A DNA stretch of 64,000 bases from Glaciimonas sp. PCH181 (GTDB lineage: Bacteria; Pseudomonadota; Gammaproteobacteria; Burkholderiales; Burkholderiaceae_D), in assembly GCF_003056055.1 (NCBI RefSeq), contig NZ_PYFP01000003.1, positions 453,808 through 517,807 of the forward strand, given 5' to 3'. Each line of letters begins with the position of its first letter. Within the stretch, counting starts at the first letter, position 1. A model generated the notes under the pieces. The model had not been told where the DNA came from and ran no database searches. It saw only the letters and a program-made list of their open reading frames with translations. Positions 28,819 to 35,985 of this stretch are shown here, one piece after another. The translations under genes and the position numbers were made by a program.

Positions 28819-28822
28819 CGCG

Positions 28823-29554
28823 ATGCGCCATCTCTCTCCTGCGCTGCGGCATCAGGCGCGCATATTGGCCGAACAGTCGGCGGCCAGCAGTGCGCCCGGC
28901 CAGCCGACATCCGGCAGCGCCTACGAATTGCAGCTGTACCAGTTAGCCGAGCACAAGCGCGCCCTCAAAACGATCCAGTCGATCAAAGGCAAGATCGCCC
29001 ACAAAGCCACCTTGCTGCCGGAATATCAAGCATGGATAGAGGGCGTGCTGGCCGCCGGGAATGGCGGTCAGGATGATGTCCTGACGACCCTGCTGGTCTG
29101 GTCGATCGATGTCGGTGAATTTGATCGCGCTCTGGAAATTGCCCGTTATGCGGTCCTGCACAAGATGACCTTGCCGGACCAGTACAGTCGCGATATCCCG
29201 ACCATGTTGCTCGACGAATTTGCCGGGGCATATCTTCACAAAAACGGCGGCGGCATGCTGGCAAAAGACCCCCGGCACGCAGTCGACGTCCTCGGCGCTA
29301 TCGGCGAACTGACGCAAGACAGCGACGTACCCGATCAGGCCCGCGCCAAGCTGCATAAGGCGCTCGGCTATGCCCTGCTGGCGGTGGCCAATAACGGCAA
29401 AGATGACAAGGTTGACTTCAAGCCCGCCCAATTAGCGATGGCAAAGGCCGCCAACCTCAACCTGAAACGTGCCCTGACGCTATTTGAAGGCGTCGGCGTT
29501 AAGAAAGATATAGAACGCCTTGAACGACGCTTGAAAAAAGCGCCGCAAGGCTAA
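28823..29554 (+). CDS. M: Terminase small (endonuclease) subunit (P2 gpM family)
   Basis: 243 residues, similar in length to P2 gpM. DNA-recognition subunit of terminase, acting at cos with gpP. The central block LLTTLLVWSIDVGEFDRALEIARYAVLHKMTLPDQYSRDIPTMLLDEFA is characteristic. The start is four bases after the N stop. The Lys/Arg-rich C-terminus (KKDIERLERRLKKAPQG) could bind DNA. The late operon is interrupted by a MITE immediately downstream. Confidence 0.92.
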   Translation: MRHLSPALRHQARILAEQSAASSAPGQPTSGSAYELQLYQLAEHKRALKTIQSIKGKIAHKATLLPEYQAWIEGVLAAGNGGQDDVLTTLLVWSIDVGEFDRALEIARYAVLHKMTLPDQYSRDIPTMLLDEFAGAYLHKNGGGMLAKDPRHAVDVLGAIGELTQDSDVPDQARAKLHKALGYALLAVANNGKDDKVDFKPAQLAMAKAANLNLKRALTLFEGVGVKKDIERLERRLKKAPQG

Positions 29555-29645
29555 ACGAGCACCCCCTGGCGCACGGCGGCGCGGGGTGATCTCGGACAGG
29601 TTCGCTTAGGCCGCCGCATCCGTTTAACACCCGCCCACCGCCGTT

Positions 29646-29759
29646 TTATTTAGGACTTACGCAAAACCGCCCCAGCGGCGTTGTGCTTTCCTAGCCGTAC
29701 TAGCGTACTGTCTTCGTCGGCACGCCTTGCTGGGACGATTTTGTGTAAGTCCTATTATT
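29646..29759. mobile_element. 104-bp MITE-like element with long terminal inverted repeats and 5-bp target duplication
   Basis: The element (29651-29754) starts TAGGACTTACGCAAAACCG and ends with the near-complement CGATTTTGTGTAAGTCCTA; about 26 of the outer 30 bases pair. It is flanked by TTATT on both sides (29646-29650 and 29755-29759), a clear target-site duplication. The internal part is also partly palindromic. It has no coding capacity, so it must be mobilised by a transposase elsewhere. It inserted between M and L of the late operon. Confidence 0.8.
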
Positions 29760-29774
29760 AAAGAAGAGTTCTCT

Positions 29775-30260
29775 ATGAGTTTCATGGCTGTTGCCCCCAT
29801 TTCACCCCAGCAAGAAACGGACACCACCGTCGTCGAAAACGACGGCTGGTTTCCCGATATCGCCCTGCATCACATGCGCGACGCGATGCGGCTTGATGGC
29901 ACCGTGACCACGCCCCGTCTGGTGCAAGCGGTGGCCGAAGCGATTCTGCATGTCAATCGTGAACTCGATCAATGGCAGAACGCCCAACTCGATGCTGGCT
30001 ACAGCACGCTCGAAGCCGTGCCCGCCAAAAAGATCAATCGCGAAAGCAAACTATTGATCCACTATCGCCGCGCTGTCTACAGCACCGCAAAAGCCGACTT
30101 GCTGGAAAAGTACCGCGATTACGACAGCACCGGGGCGTCCATGACGGATAAAAAATCGACGGAGTTTCTCGACAACGCACCAGGCGAACAACGCCGCAAT
30201 GCGCATTGGGCGATTGCCGATATAGTGCACCGGCATCACTTAACCGTCGAATTGATCTGA
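29775..30260 (+). CDS. L: Head completion/stabilization protein (P2 gpL family)
   Basis: 161 residues from the ATG at 29775, preceded by AAGAAGAG; an upstream frame start at 29727 would lie inside the MITE. gpL seals the filled head before tail joining. The block WFPDIALHHMRDAMRLDGTVTTPRLVQAVAEAILHVNREL and the C-terminal RRNAHWAIADIVHR match the family. Because the MITE sits just upstream, this gene now depends on read-through of a palindrome. Confidence 0.92.
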   Translation: MSFMAVAPISPQQETDTTVVENDGWFPDIALHHMRDAMRLDGTVTTPRLVQAVAEAILHVNRELDQWQNAQLDAGYSTLEAVPAKKINRESKLLIHYRRAVYSTAKADLLEKYRDYDSTGASMTDKKSTEFLDNAPGEQRRNAHWAIADIVHRHHLTVELI

Positions 30261-30264
30261 CGCC

Positions 30265-30474
30265 ATGATCGTGCGCGCCCAACAACACGACACGCTGGAT
30301 TTGCTCTGCTGGCGACATCTCGGCGCGACCGCCAACGTGGTCGAAGCGGCGCTTGAATGCAATCCCGGTCTGGCTGATCTTGGGCCGCTAATGCCGCATG
30401 GGCAACTGGTGATCTTGCCAGACAGCACCGGCTTGCCGACTAACACCATCCTGACCGTCAATCTCTGGGACTAA
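30265..30474 (+). CDS. X: Phage tail protein X (P2 gpX family)
   Basis: 69 residues; a LysM-like baseplate/tail spike-associated protein. MIVRAQQHDTLDLLCWRHLGATANVVEAALECNPGLADLGPLMPHGQLVILP is the family pattern. It starts four bases after the L stop and precedes the lysis cassette, exactly as in P2. Confidence 0.92.
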   Translation: MIVRAQQHDTLDLLCWRHLGATANVVEAALECNPGLADLGPLMPHGQLVILPDSTGLPTNTILTVNLWD

Positions 30475-30514
30475 GCATTCCAACCAGGCACCTACCACCA
30501 ACCGCGAGAACACA

Positions 30515-30871
30515 ATGGCCGAACCCAGCACTGCCACTTTATTACTCACCACCGCCGCAGGCATCGGCGTGTCGTCGCTTGTGCCCGGCATCGACGGCAA
30601 CGCCCTCATCGGTGCCTTCGCCGGTGCCGCACTCGTCGCCATTTCCAGCAAAAACCTGCCGCTATTGCAACGACTGGCGTACATGGTCATTTCGTTAGCG
30701 GTCGGCTATCTGGCCGCCCCGGAAATCATTCATAACACGCCGCTAAAACAATCCGGCGTGGCCGCCTTCATCGCCTCGGCAGGCGTAATTGCATTGACAT
30801 TGCACGGCATCGATCTGATCAAAACCATCCGCCTGCCAGACTGGTTACGTAAAGGGGGTCGCAATGATTAA
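30515..30871 (+). CDS. Putative phage holin
   Basis: 118 residues with three to four hydrophobic segments (ATLLLTTAAGIGVSSLVPG, ALIGAFAGAALVAIS, LAYMVISLAVGYLAA, GVAAFIASAGVIALTL) and a basic C-terminal end (RLPDWLRKGGRND). Size, topology and place before the endolysin indicate a membrane-permeabilising holin; the sequence is not that of P2 gpY. The end overlaps the next gene by eight bases. Confidence 0.8.
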   Translation: MAEPSTATLLLTTAAGIGVSSLVPGIDGNALIGAFAGAALVAISSKNLPLLQRLAYMVISLAVGYLAAPEIIHNTPLKQSGVAAFIASAGVIALTLHGIDLIKTIRLPDWLRKGGRND

Positions 30872-31169
30872 TCCAATCGATAACCTAATGCATCAATACC
30901 TTACCGCCATCGCGTTGCTCTGCTACGCAACTACCTGCATACAACTACTGTGCTATCGGCGCGGGAAGGCCAACTATCGCATTAACCTCTCCTGCATAGC
31001 GTGGCTCCTGATTGCGCTAAACGGTAGCTGCGCGTTGGAAATTTTGCTCGGCAACGTCCATATCTCGCTCGGACAAACCGTTCTTGCTTTTACCTTGTGC
31101 GTGTTAGTCCATCACGCCAAAGGCAATGTCGCCAACGTTTTACGAGAAATCTATGACTACACTCACTGA
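30864..31169 (+). CDS. Small three-helix membrane protein, probable second holin or antiholin
   Basis: 101 residues with three hydrophobic segments (YLTAIALLCYATTCIQLLCY, INLSCIAWLLIALNGSCALEILL, LGQTVLAFTLCVLVHHA). It overlaps the genes on both sides, which ties it to the lysis cassette. It resembles the 3TM holin group; P2 carries the antiholin LysA in this neighbourhood. Holin versus antiholin cannot be decided from sequence. Confidence 0.75.
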   Translation: MINPIDNLMHQYLTAIALLCYATTCIQLLCYRRGKANYRINLSCIAWLLIALNGSCALEILLGNVHISLGQTVLAFTLCVLVHHAKGNVANVLREIYDYTH

Positions 31170-31608
31170 ACATTTCACGCTAGAAGAACTGGTCCATAGC
31201 GACACGGCGCGTATCCTCGGCATTGCCAACGTGCCGACGCCTGCCATCGTCGCCAACCTGCGCCGTCTCGCGCAATTTAACGAAATGGTGCGGCTGGCAT
31301 TGGGCGGTGCTGCAATGACCATTTCCAGCGGCTATCGCTGCCCGGCGTTGAATCGCGCCGTCGGTGGCGCGCGCAACAGCGCACACTTGCATGGCTTGGC
31401 GAACGACTTCATCGCGCCGACATTTGGCACGCCGCTTGCAATCTGCCAGACGCTAAAAAAATCCTACCTTGAATTCGATCAACTGATTTATGAGCGGGCC
31501 GGAGGAGCAATCTGGGTGCATCTGGCGATTGCTCGCGAAGGGTCACAGCCGCGCCGTCAGACATTAACGGTCGACAATAAAAGTACGCGGATCGGATTGT
31601 GGCAATGA
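31153..31608 (+). CDS. Endolysin, peptidase M15 (D-Ala-D-Ala carboxypeptidase-like)
   Basis: 151 residues from the ATG at 31153 (MTTLTEHFTLEELVHSDTARILGI). Zinc peptidase of the M15A type that cuts peptidoglycan peptide bridges. Metal-site motifs visible: SSGYRCPALNRAVGGARNSAHLHGLANDF (His and Asp) and the C-terminal WVHLAI (His). It has no signal peptide, so export depends on the holin. It replaces the P2 lysozyme gpK at the same place. The stop overlaps the next start (ATGA). Confidence 0.92.
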   Translation: MTTLTEHFTLEELVHSDTARILGIANVPTPAIVANLRRLAQFNEMVRLALGGAAMTISSGYRCPALNRAVGGARNSAHLHGLANDFIAPTFGTPLAICQTLKKSYLEFDQLIYERAGGAIWVHLAIAREGSQPRRQTLTVDNKSTRIGLWQ

Positions 31609-32021
31609 TGACCCGACTGATGATAGCGATGCTAATGATCGGTATGGTGGGTGCGACGTTCTACATTCAGCACGATACCCTCAGCGCAGAAACCAAGCGT
31701 GCAGACCGGGCCGAGAGCAACGTCACCGACCGCGACCGCACCATCACCGCGTTAAAAGATGCGGCCGTCACCCACCGCAAAGCCCTTGGCATATTACAAG
31801 CCCAGCGCACCGCCATCGCCGCCACGCTCACACAACGCGAACAAACCATCCAACAACACCAACATGAAAACATCGCTATCCGCGCTTGGGCCGAGTCTGC
31901 TGTGCCTGACGCTATTGCCCGGCTGCGCCACCGTCCCGCCTTCACCGGCGCAGACGCTTATCGTCAACGCCTGCCCGCCAGTGACGCTCTGCATCCTGCC
32001 AGCAAGCGCCCCGACAACTAA
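31605..32021 (+). CDS. Inner-membrane spanin (Rz/LysB-like)
   Basis: 138 residues. One N-terminal hydrophobic segment (LMIAMLMIGMVGATFYI) anchors it in the inner membrane, and a long coiled coil follows (SAETKRADRAESNVTDRDRTITALK to LTQREQTIQQHQ). This is the i-spanin architecture that fuses inner and outer membranes in the last lysis step. The ATG at 31605 overlaps the endolysin stop; a GTG at 31599 is in frame. The partner Rz1 is encoded inside it in another frame. Confidence 0.85.
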   Translation: MMTRLMIAMLMIGMVGATFYIQHDTLSAETKRADRAESNVTDRDRTITALKDAAVTHRKALGILQAQRTAIAATLTQREQTIQQHQHENIAIRAWAESAVPDAIARLRHRPAFTGADAYRQRLPASDALHPASKRPDN

Positions 32022-32136
32022 CGGCGCGCTCAATCTAGCGCTAGAACGCGCAGAAGCCGCATGGGCAGACTGTGCCGCCCAGATCGATATGACGCATACC
32101 TGCCAAAGCGAGATTAACAATGTACAAACACGATAG
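31864..32136 (+). CDS. Outer-membrane spanin lipoprotein (Rz1/LysC-like), nested in Rz
   Basis: 90 residues starting at the ATG at 31864 inside the Rz gene in the +1 frame. The lipobox LLPGC follows a short signal, and the mature N-terminus is Pro-rich (ATVPPSPAQ), typical of o-spanins. The frame extends past the Rz stop and overlaps the R gene start. The longer frame to 31759 lacks a signal. Overlapping Rz/Rz1 is known for P2 lysB/lysC and lambda. Confidence 0.85.
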   Translation: MKTSLSALGPSLLCLTLLPGCATVPPSPAQTLIVNACPPVTLCILPASAPTTNGALNLALERAEAAWADCAAQIDMTHTCQSEINNVQTR

Positions 32137-32608
32137 CCTGCGCCAGCATCTGAGCGCTGCCACCCCAGACTTACAGCGCGATCCCGATAAATTTCTGGTG
32201 TTCGCCGACGAAGGGCAACTCGTCGCCTGCGGCACCGGATCGCTGTCATTTGAATACCGATTTACGCTCAACGTTATTCTCACCGACTACGCCGGCAATC
32301 TTGATGGCGTCATGGTCGCGTTGCTAGCCTGGATTGCCGTCCACCAAAGCGAACTGTTAAACAACCCCGAACTACGTAAAACCGGGATCAGCTTCGAAGT
32401 CGATTACCACAGCCACCACAGCGTCGATCTGTCACTCAAACTCAGCCTGACAGAACGCATCATTGTCAGCAACAAGGAACAAGGCCGCCTTCAGATCAAA
32501 AGCCGACCAGAGCCACAAGCAACACTGGACTATGCAGCACCGTTCTGGGCCTTGTACGAAGGTGACAACAAAATCGCGGAATGGGCCACGCCCCAGACAC
32601 CACCATGA
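32120..32608 (+). CDS. R: Tail completion protein (P2 gpR family)
   Basis: 162 residues. gpR is needed to finish the tail so it can join the head. Family blocks: LRQHLSAATPDLQRDPDKFLVFADEGQLVACGTGSLSFEYRFTLNVILTDY and VALLAWIAVHQSELLNN. It overlaps Rz1 at the start and shares ATGA with gpS at the end. Confidence 0.92.
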   Translation: MYKHDSLRQHLSAATPDLQRDPDKFLVFADEGQLVACGTGSLSFEYRFTLNVILTDYAGNLDGVMVALLAWIAVHQSELLNNPELRKTGISFEVDYHSHHSVDLSLKLSLTERIIVSNKEQGRLQIKSRPEPQATLDYAAPFWALYEGDNKIAEWATPQTPP

Positions 32609-33075
32609 GCGACGATCTGTCATCGCTGGAATTGTGGGCCGGTGCGCTGCTATCAAAGTTACAACCCGCCGAGCGACTGGCCGTCAATCGCAAAGTCGCG
32701 CAGGACCTGCGGCGCAGCCAGACCAAACGCATCGCCAGCCAGCATGATGCCGAAGGCAACGCCTATGCAGCCCGCAAAAACCGCAAGAAACTACGTGGCA
32801 AACAAGGCCGCATCAAGCACCAAAAAGCGGCTATGTTTACCAAATTGCGCACGGCCGCCAATCTGAAAATAAGGCCCGACGCCAATCAACTATCGGTCGG
32901 ATTTTTTGGAAGAGTGGCACGGATAGCGCGGATACATCAGGAAGGACTGAGCGACCGCGTATCGCAAAAAGGGCCGGAATATCTCTATCCGGCCCGTGGC
33001 TTGCTGGGGTTTAGTGCAGAGGATCGCGAGTTGATTCGCGATTCTTTATTGCGCCATTTGATGGTGCGATCTTGA
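32605..33075 (+). CDS. S: Tail completion protein (P2 gpS family)
   Basis: 156 residues from the ATG at 32605 (MSDDLSSLELWAGALLSKLQPAERLAVNRKVAQDLRRSQTKRI), overlapping the R stop. The basic RKNRKKLRGKQGRIKHQKAAMFTKLR segment and the terminal YPARGLLGFSAEDRELIRDSLLRHL are conserved in gpS. It ends the first rightward late block; unrelated cargo genes follow before V. Confidence 0.92.
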   Translation: MSDDLSSLELWAGALLSKLQPAERLAVNRKVAQDLRRSQTKRIASQHDAEGNAYAARKNRKKLRGKQGRIKHQKAAMFTKLRTAANLKIRPDANQLSVGFFGRVARIARIHQEGLSDRVSQKGPEYLYPARGLLGFSAEDRELIRDSLLRHLMVRS

Positions 33076-33148
33076 TTCTCCTTAGCTTTGCGCGGGACGA
33101 TTGCTAACGATTAGATAATTATCAATTGCAAAATGCTAACTCTAATTT

Positions 33149-33196
33149 TTGTATAAACAAAAAATACTTGACGTAGCCAATTCTTGTTTATACAAT
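33149..33196 (+). promoter_or_regulatory. brnTA promoter with 12-bp inverted-repeat operator
   Basis: TTGACG (33168-33173), a 17-base spacer and TACAAT (33191-33196) make a near-ideal sigma-70 promoter. It is framed by a perfect inverted repeat, TTGTATAAACAA (33149-33160) and TTGTTTATACAA (33184-33195), the right arm covering the -10 box. This is the expected autoregulatory operator for BrnA. Confidence 0.75.
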
Positions 33197-33203
33197 AAAT
33201 CGA

Positions 33204-33470
33204 ATGAACTACGAATTCGACCCAGCCAAAGATGGAAGTAATGTAGATAAACATGGCTTGTCGCTAGCCGATGCAGAGGATTTTGAATGGGAAAGTGCCG
33301 TAGTATCTGAAGACACGCGCCAGCAATACGCCGAGCACCGCTTTCAGGCAACGGGCTACATTGGCGACCGTTTGCATGTCATGGTTTATTGCCTTCGCGC
33401 CGACACTGTACGCGTCATCAGCCTGCGCAAGGCCAATCCAAGAGAGGTGAAAAATTATGCCGAAACTTAA
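33204..33470 (+). CDS. brnT: BrnT-family ribonuclease toxin
   Basis: 88 residues; BrnT is a RelE-like RNase that blocks translation. The family pattern FDPAKDGSNVDKHGLSLADAEDFEW, the middle GYIGDRLHVMVYCLR and the terminal RVISLRKANPREVKNYAE are all visible. There is no ribosome site before the ATG, and the promoter -10 box ends only seven bases upstream, so the mRNA would be leaderless. Cargo between late genes S and V. Confidence 0.93.
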   Translation: MNYEFDPAKDGSNVDKHGLSLADAEDFEWESAVVSEDTRQQYAEHRFQATGYIGDRLHVMVYCLRADTVRVISLRKANPREVKNYAET

Positions 33471-33789
33471 ATCAGGGACCATCATTCCCACCCCCGAAGA
33501 AACCGCTGCCATCAATGCTGGCATTGCCGCTGATCCTGATAATCCAGAACTCACGGAAGAATGGTTTGCCAAAGCTAAACCAGCCAGCGAGATACTGACG
33601 CCAGAAACTTATACTGCGTTAGTTGCGAAGCGCCGTGGCCGTCCGAAAGCCGAGGAAACCAAGGTTTTCACGGCAATTCGTCTGGATGCGGACCTGCTGG
33701 ATGCTTTCAAAGCGACCGGCAAAGGCTGGCAGACCCGCGTCAACGCAGCCTTACGCCAATTCATTACCGAGCATCCGCTTCACCGGTAA
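33457..33789 (+). CDS. brnA: BrnA-family antitoxin
   Basis: 110 residues, overlapping brnT by 14 bases with its own GAGAGG ribosome site, so it should be translated better than the toxin. The C-terminal ribbon-helix-helix (KVFTAIRLDADLLDAFKATGKGWQTRVNAALRQFITEH) binds DNA and would act on the inverted repeat upstream. The N-terminal part wraps the toxin. A leftward dam gene converges on its 3' end. Confidence 0.92.
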   Translation: MPKLKSGTIIPTPEETAAINAGIAADPDNPELTEEWFAKAKPASEILTPETYTALVAKRRGRPKAEETKVFTAIRLDADLLDAFKATGKGWQTRVNAALRQFITEHPLHR

Positions 33790-33795
33790 TAAAAA

Positions 33796-34593
33796 CTATG
33801 CAAATAGTTGCCCCGAGGACCACGCATCCCAATTGGTAATCACCAATTCACGGCTGGTCCCCGGCTGGCCATGCACGCTGCCCATGCTGTATTTGATATC
33901 AATCCCCATCATCGTAAAGCCCTCAAACACCGCCCGGATATCCGGGTGGTCGTTAATACTCACCATCACCTTGCCTTTACAGGTACGCATAAAATCCGCC
34001 ATCTGCTGATACTGCTCAAAGCCAAACGCCACGCCATACCCTTCGGTCTGCCAGTACGGCGGATCAAGATAAAAGAACGAATGCGGCCGGTCATAGCGCT
34101 GCATGCATTCCAGCCACGGCAGATTTTCAATATAGGTCCCGGCAAGACGCAAATGCGCAGCGCTCAGATTCTCTTCGATCCTGCACAGATTGATCGCCGG
34201 ACCGGTAGTCGCGGTGCCGAAATTCTGTCCGGTCACCTTGCCGCTAAACGCATGCTGTTGCAGATAATAGAATCGGGCCGCCCGCTGGATATCCGTCAGC
34301 GTCTCCGGACGTACTGCTTGCTGCCATTTAAAAATCTGACGGCTGGTAATGGCCCATTTGAATTGCCGCACGAATTCTTCCATGTGATGCTGCACCACAC
34401 GGTACAGGTTCACCAGTTCACCATTGATATCGTTGATGACTTCGGTGTGGGCTGGGACCGGTCGTAAAAAATACAGTGCAGCACCGCCGCAGAACACCTC
34501 GACATAGCATTCGTGCGGTGGGAACAGCGGGATAAGTTTGTCAGCCAGGCGGCGCTTGCCTCCCAGCCACGGGATGATCGGACTTGCATCCAT
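33796..34593 (-). CDS. Phage DNA adenine methyltransferase (Dam/D12 class)
   Basis: 265 residues. N6-adenine methyltransferase: motif I-like PWLGGKRRLADKLIPLFP at the N-terminus, EVFCGGAALYF, and catalytic motif IV FFYLDPPYWQTEGYG. It could modify phage DNA against host restriction or alter promoter methylation. Target site unknown (GATC is common for this class). The start lies inside the com gene (53-base overlap), suggesting translational coupling. It reads against the late operon. Confidence 0.92.
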   Translation of the reverse strand: MDASPIIPWLGGKRRLADKLIPLFPPHECYVEVFCGGAALYFLRPVPAHTEVINDINGELVNLYRVVQHHMEEFVRQFKWAITSRQIFKWQQAVRPETLTDIQRAARFYYLQQHAFSGKVTGQNFGTATTGPAINLCRIEENLSAAHLRLAGTYIENLPWLECMQRYDRPHSFFYLDPPYWQTEGYGVAFGFEQYQQMADFMRTCKGKVMVSINDHPDIRAVFEGFTMMGIDIKYSMGSVHGQPGTSRELVITNWDAWSSGQLFA

Positions 34594-34750
34594 GGTGTAC
34601 TCCAGAGTCGGATGCTCGACGGCATGCTGGTGCGGGGCGCGTGGCCCTCAGATGATTTAATGTGCCACAACGGGGGCATTTGATGGTGAGGGTGATGTAT
34701 TCACCCTCACCGAGTTTTCGGGAACAATTCCCACAGCGGATGTCCAGCAT
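34541..34750 (-). CDS. com: Com-family zinc-finger translational regulator
   Basis: 69 residues from the ATG at 34750 (MLDIRCGNCSRKLGEGEYITLTIKCPRCGTLNHLRA). Two CxxC pairs form the zinc finger of phage Mu Com, an RNA-binding protein that opens the mom start for translation. Here its gene overlaps the downstream methylase start by 53 bases, which copies the Mu com-mom layout with a Dam-type enzyme in place of Mom. The start codon choice leaves out a longer frame to 34795. Confidence 0.85.
   Translation of the reverse strand: MLDIRCGNCSRKLGEGEYITLTIKCPRCGTLNHLRATRPAPACRRASDSGVHHGCKSDHPVAGRQAPPG
34685..34711 (-). other. Perfect hairpin within the com coding region
   Basis: GGTGAGGGTGA and its exact complement surround a five-base loop inside com. 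In the mRNA this makes an 11-bp stem upstream of the dam start, a possible binding target for Com or a control of com translation. Confidence 0.6.
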
Positions 34751-34844
34751 TTGGGTATACCTGCTAAATATGCTAGCCTTGCAGCGCCTGTGCACAGGTG
34801 CGCGGCCTTGGCTCTACTTGCAGCTCCTTCTGCCGGTACGGTGG

Positions 34845-34872
34845 CGTGCTGATTGCTCTAACAATCAGCACG
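34845..34872. other. Perfect 11-bp inverted repeat upstream of com and V
   Basis: CGTGCTGATTG and CAATCAGCACG with a six-base loop and no T-run. It sits between divergent com and gene V, so a protein-binding operator is more likely than a terminator. Confidence 0.5.
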
Positions 34873-34987
34873 TCGCCGCGTCTAAGTGCTACTTTCTCAC
34901 GCGCACGCAGGGTGGGACATAGTGGTGCTGCTGATAAGCCGCTTATCAACCCTCTGGTAGGTGCACTTCCGTCAGCAACCCGGCAAC

Positions 34988-35644
34988 ATGCATCGCATGA
35001 CTGCTGACACCGCCGAACTGCTGCGTTTAATCCTCAACCTGATCCGCTTCGGCACCATTGCCGAGATCGATCATGATGCCCAACGTGTACGGATAAAGGT
35101 CGGCAACAATCTGACCACCTGGCGGCCGTGGGCAACTGCCCGCGCTGGCACTGCGCAAACGTGGTGGCCGCCGACGCTGGGCGAACAAGTCATCCTGCTA
35201 TCGCCGGAGGGCAATTACGATAACGCGGTGATTTTCCCCGCGATTTACTCCGATCAGTTCGCGCCACCATCGACCAATCCTGCGCATCACACTACCCGTT
35301 ATGCGGATGGTGCGATTGTGCAATACGACAGCGCCGCGCACGCATTAACGGCGACGCTGCCGGACGGCACCAGTGTTTCGGCACTCCCCGGCAAAGTGAC
35401 TTCCAATGCAGAAGACACGCTCTGCACCGGCAATCTGACCGTCTTAAAAAACCTGGTTGTCAGTGGCATGAGTACGCTAAACGGCGGCATGGCCGTCACC
35501 TCTGGCGCAGGCGGCGGTGCGGCTGCAACCATCAATGGCACGCTGCAAGCCAGCGGCGATATTGTCGCTAGCGGCATCAGCCTGACTAGCCATACACACA
35601 GCGGCGTTAAACGCGGTGGCGACAATACAGGCGGACCAGAATGA
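34988..35644 (+). CDS. V: Baseplate assembly protein / tail spike (P2 gpV family)
   Basis: 218 residues. gpV is the membrane-piercing tip of the tail. The N-terminal OB-like domain (LLRLILNLIRFGTIAEIDHDAQRVRIKVGNNLTTWRPWATARAGTAQTWWPPTLGEQVILLSPEGN) is followed by a Gly/Ser/Thr-rich beta-helix and a C-terminal HTHSG motif, whose HxH residues bind the apical iron in P2 gpV. The start may instead be the ATG at 34997. No clear ribosome site was found. Confidence 0.92.
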   Translation: MHRMTADTAELLRLILNLIRFGTIAEIDHDAQRVRIKVGNNLTTWRPWATARAGTAQTWWPPTLGEQVILLSPEGNYDNAVIFPAIYSDQFAPPSTNPAHHTTRYADGAIVQYDSAAHALTATLPDGTSVSALPGKVTSNAEDTLCTGNLTVLKNLVVSGMSTLNGGMAVTSGAGGGAAATINGTLQASGDIVASGISLTSHTHSGVKRGGDNTGGPE

Positions 35645-35985
35645 GCGGCATGCATCGCAGTACTGGCCGCGCTTTATCCGGCCTCGCCCACATCCGCCAG
35701 TCACTGGCCGACATCCTCACCACGCCGCTCGGCGCACGCGTGATGCGGCGCGACTATGGTTCCGAAGTGCCCGAGCTAATAGATCAGCCGTTAAATGGCG
35801 CAACCACCTTACGCCTGTATGCCGCCACCGCCCACGCAGTGCGATTGTGGGAACCGCGCATCCATCTGACCAGCGTGCAATTAGCGTTAAACAACGATGG
35901 CAAAGCGACGTTGCTGCTGGATGGCATAGCCAATGAACAAAGCGTGCAACTGACCATTCCCGTCAAGCAAGAAGCCGCGCTATGA
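35641..35985 (+). CDS. W: Baseplate wedge protein (P2 gpW family)
   Basis: 114 residues, a gp25-like baseplate protein. SGLAHIRQSLADILTTPLGARVMRRDYGSEVPELIDQP is the family signature. It overlaps V (ATGA) and J (four bases), which keeps the baseplate genes coupled. Confidence 0.94.
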   Translation: MSGMHRSTGRALSGLAHIRQSLADILTTPLGARVMRRDYGSEVPELIDQPLNGATTLRLYAATAHAVRLWEPRIHLTSVQLALNNDGKATLLLDGIANEQSVQLTIPVKQEAAL

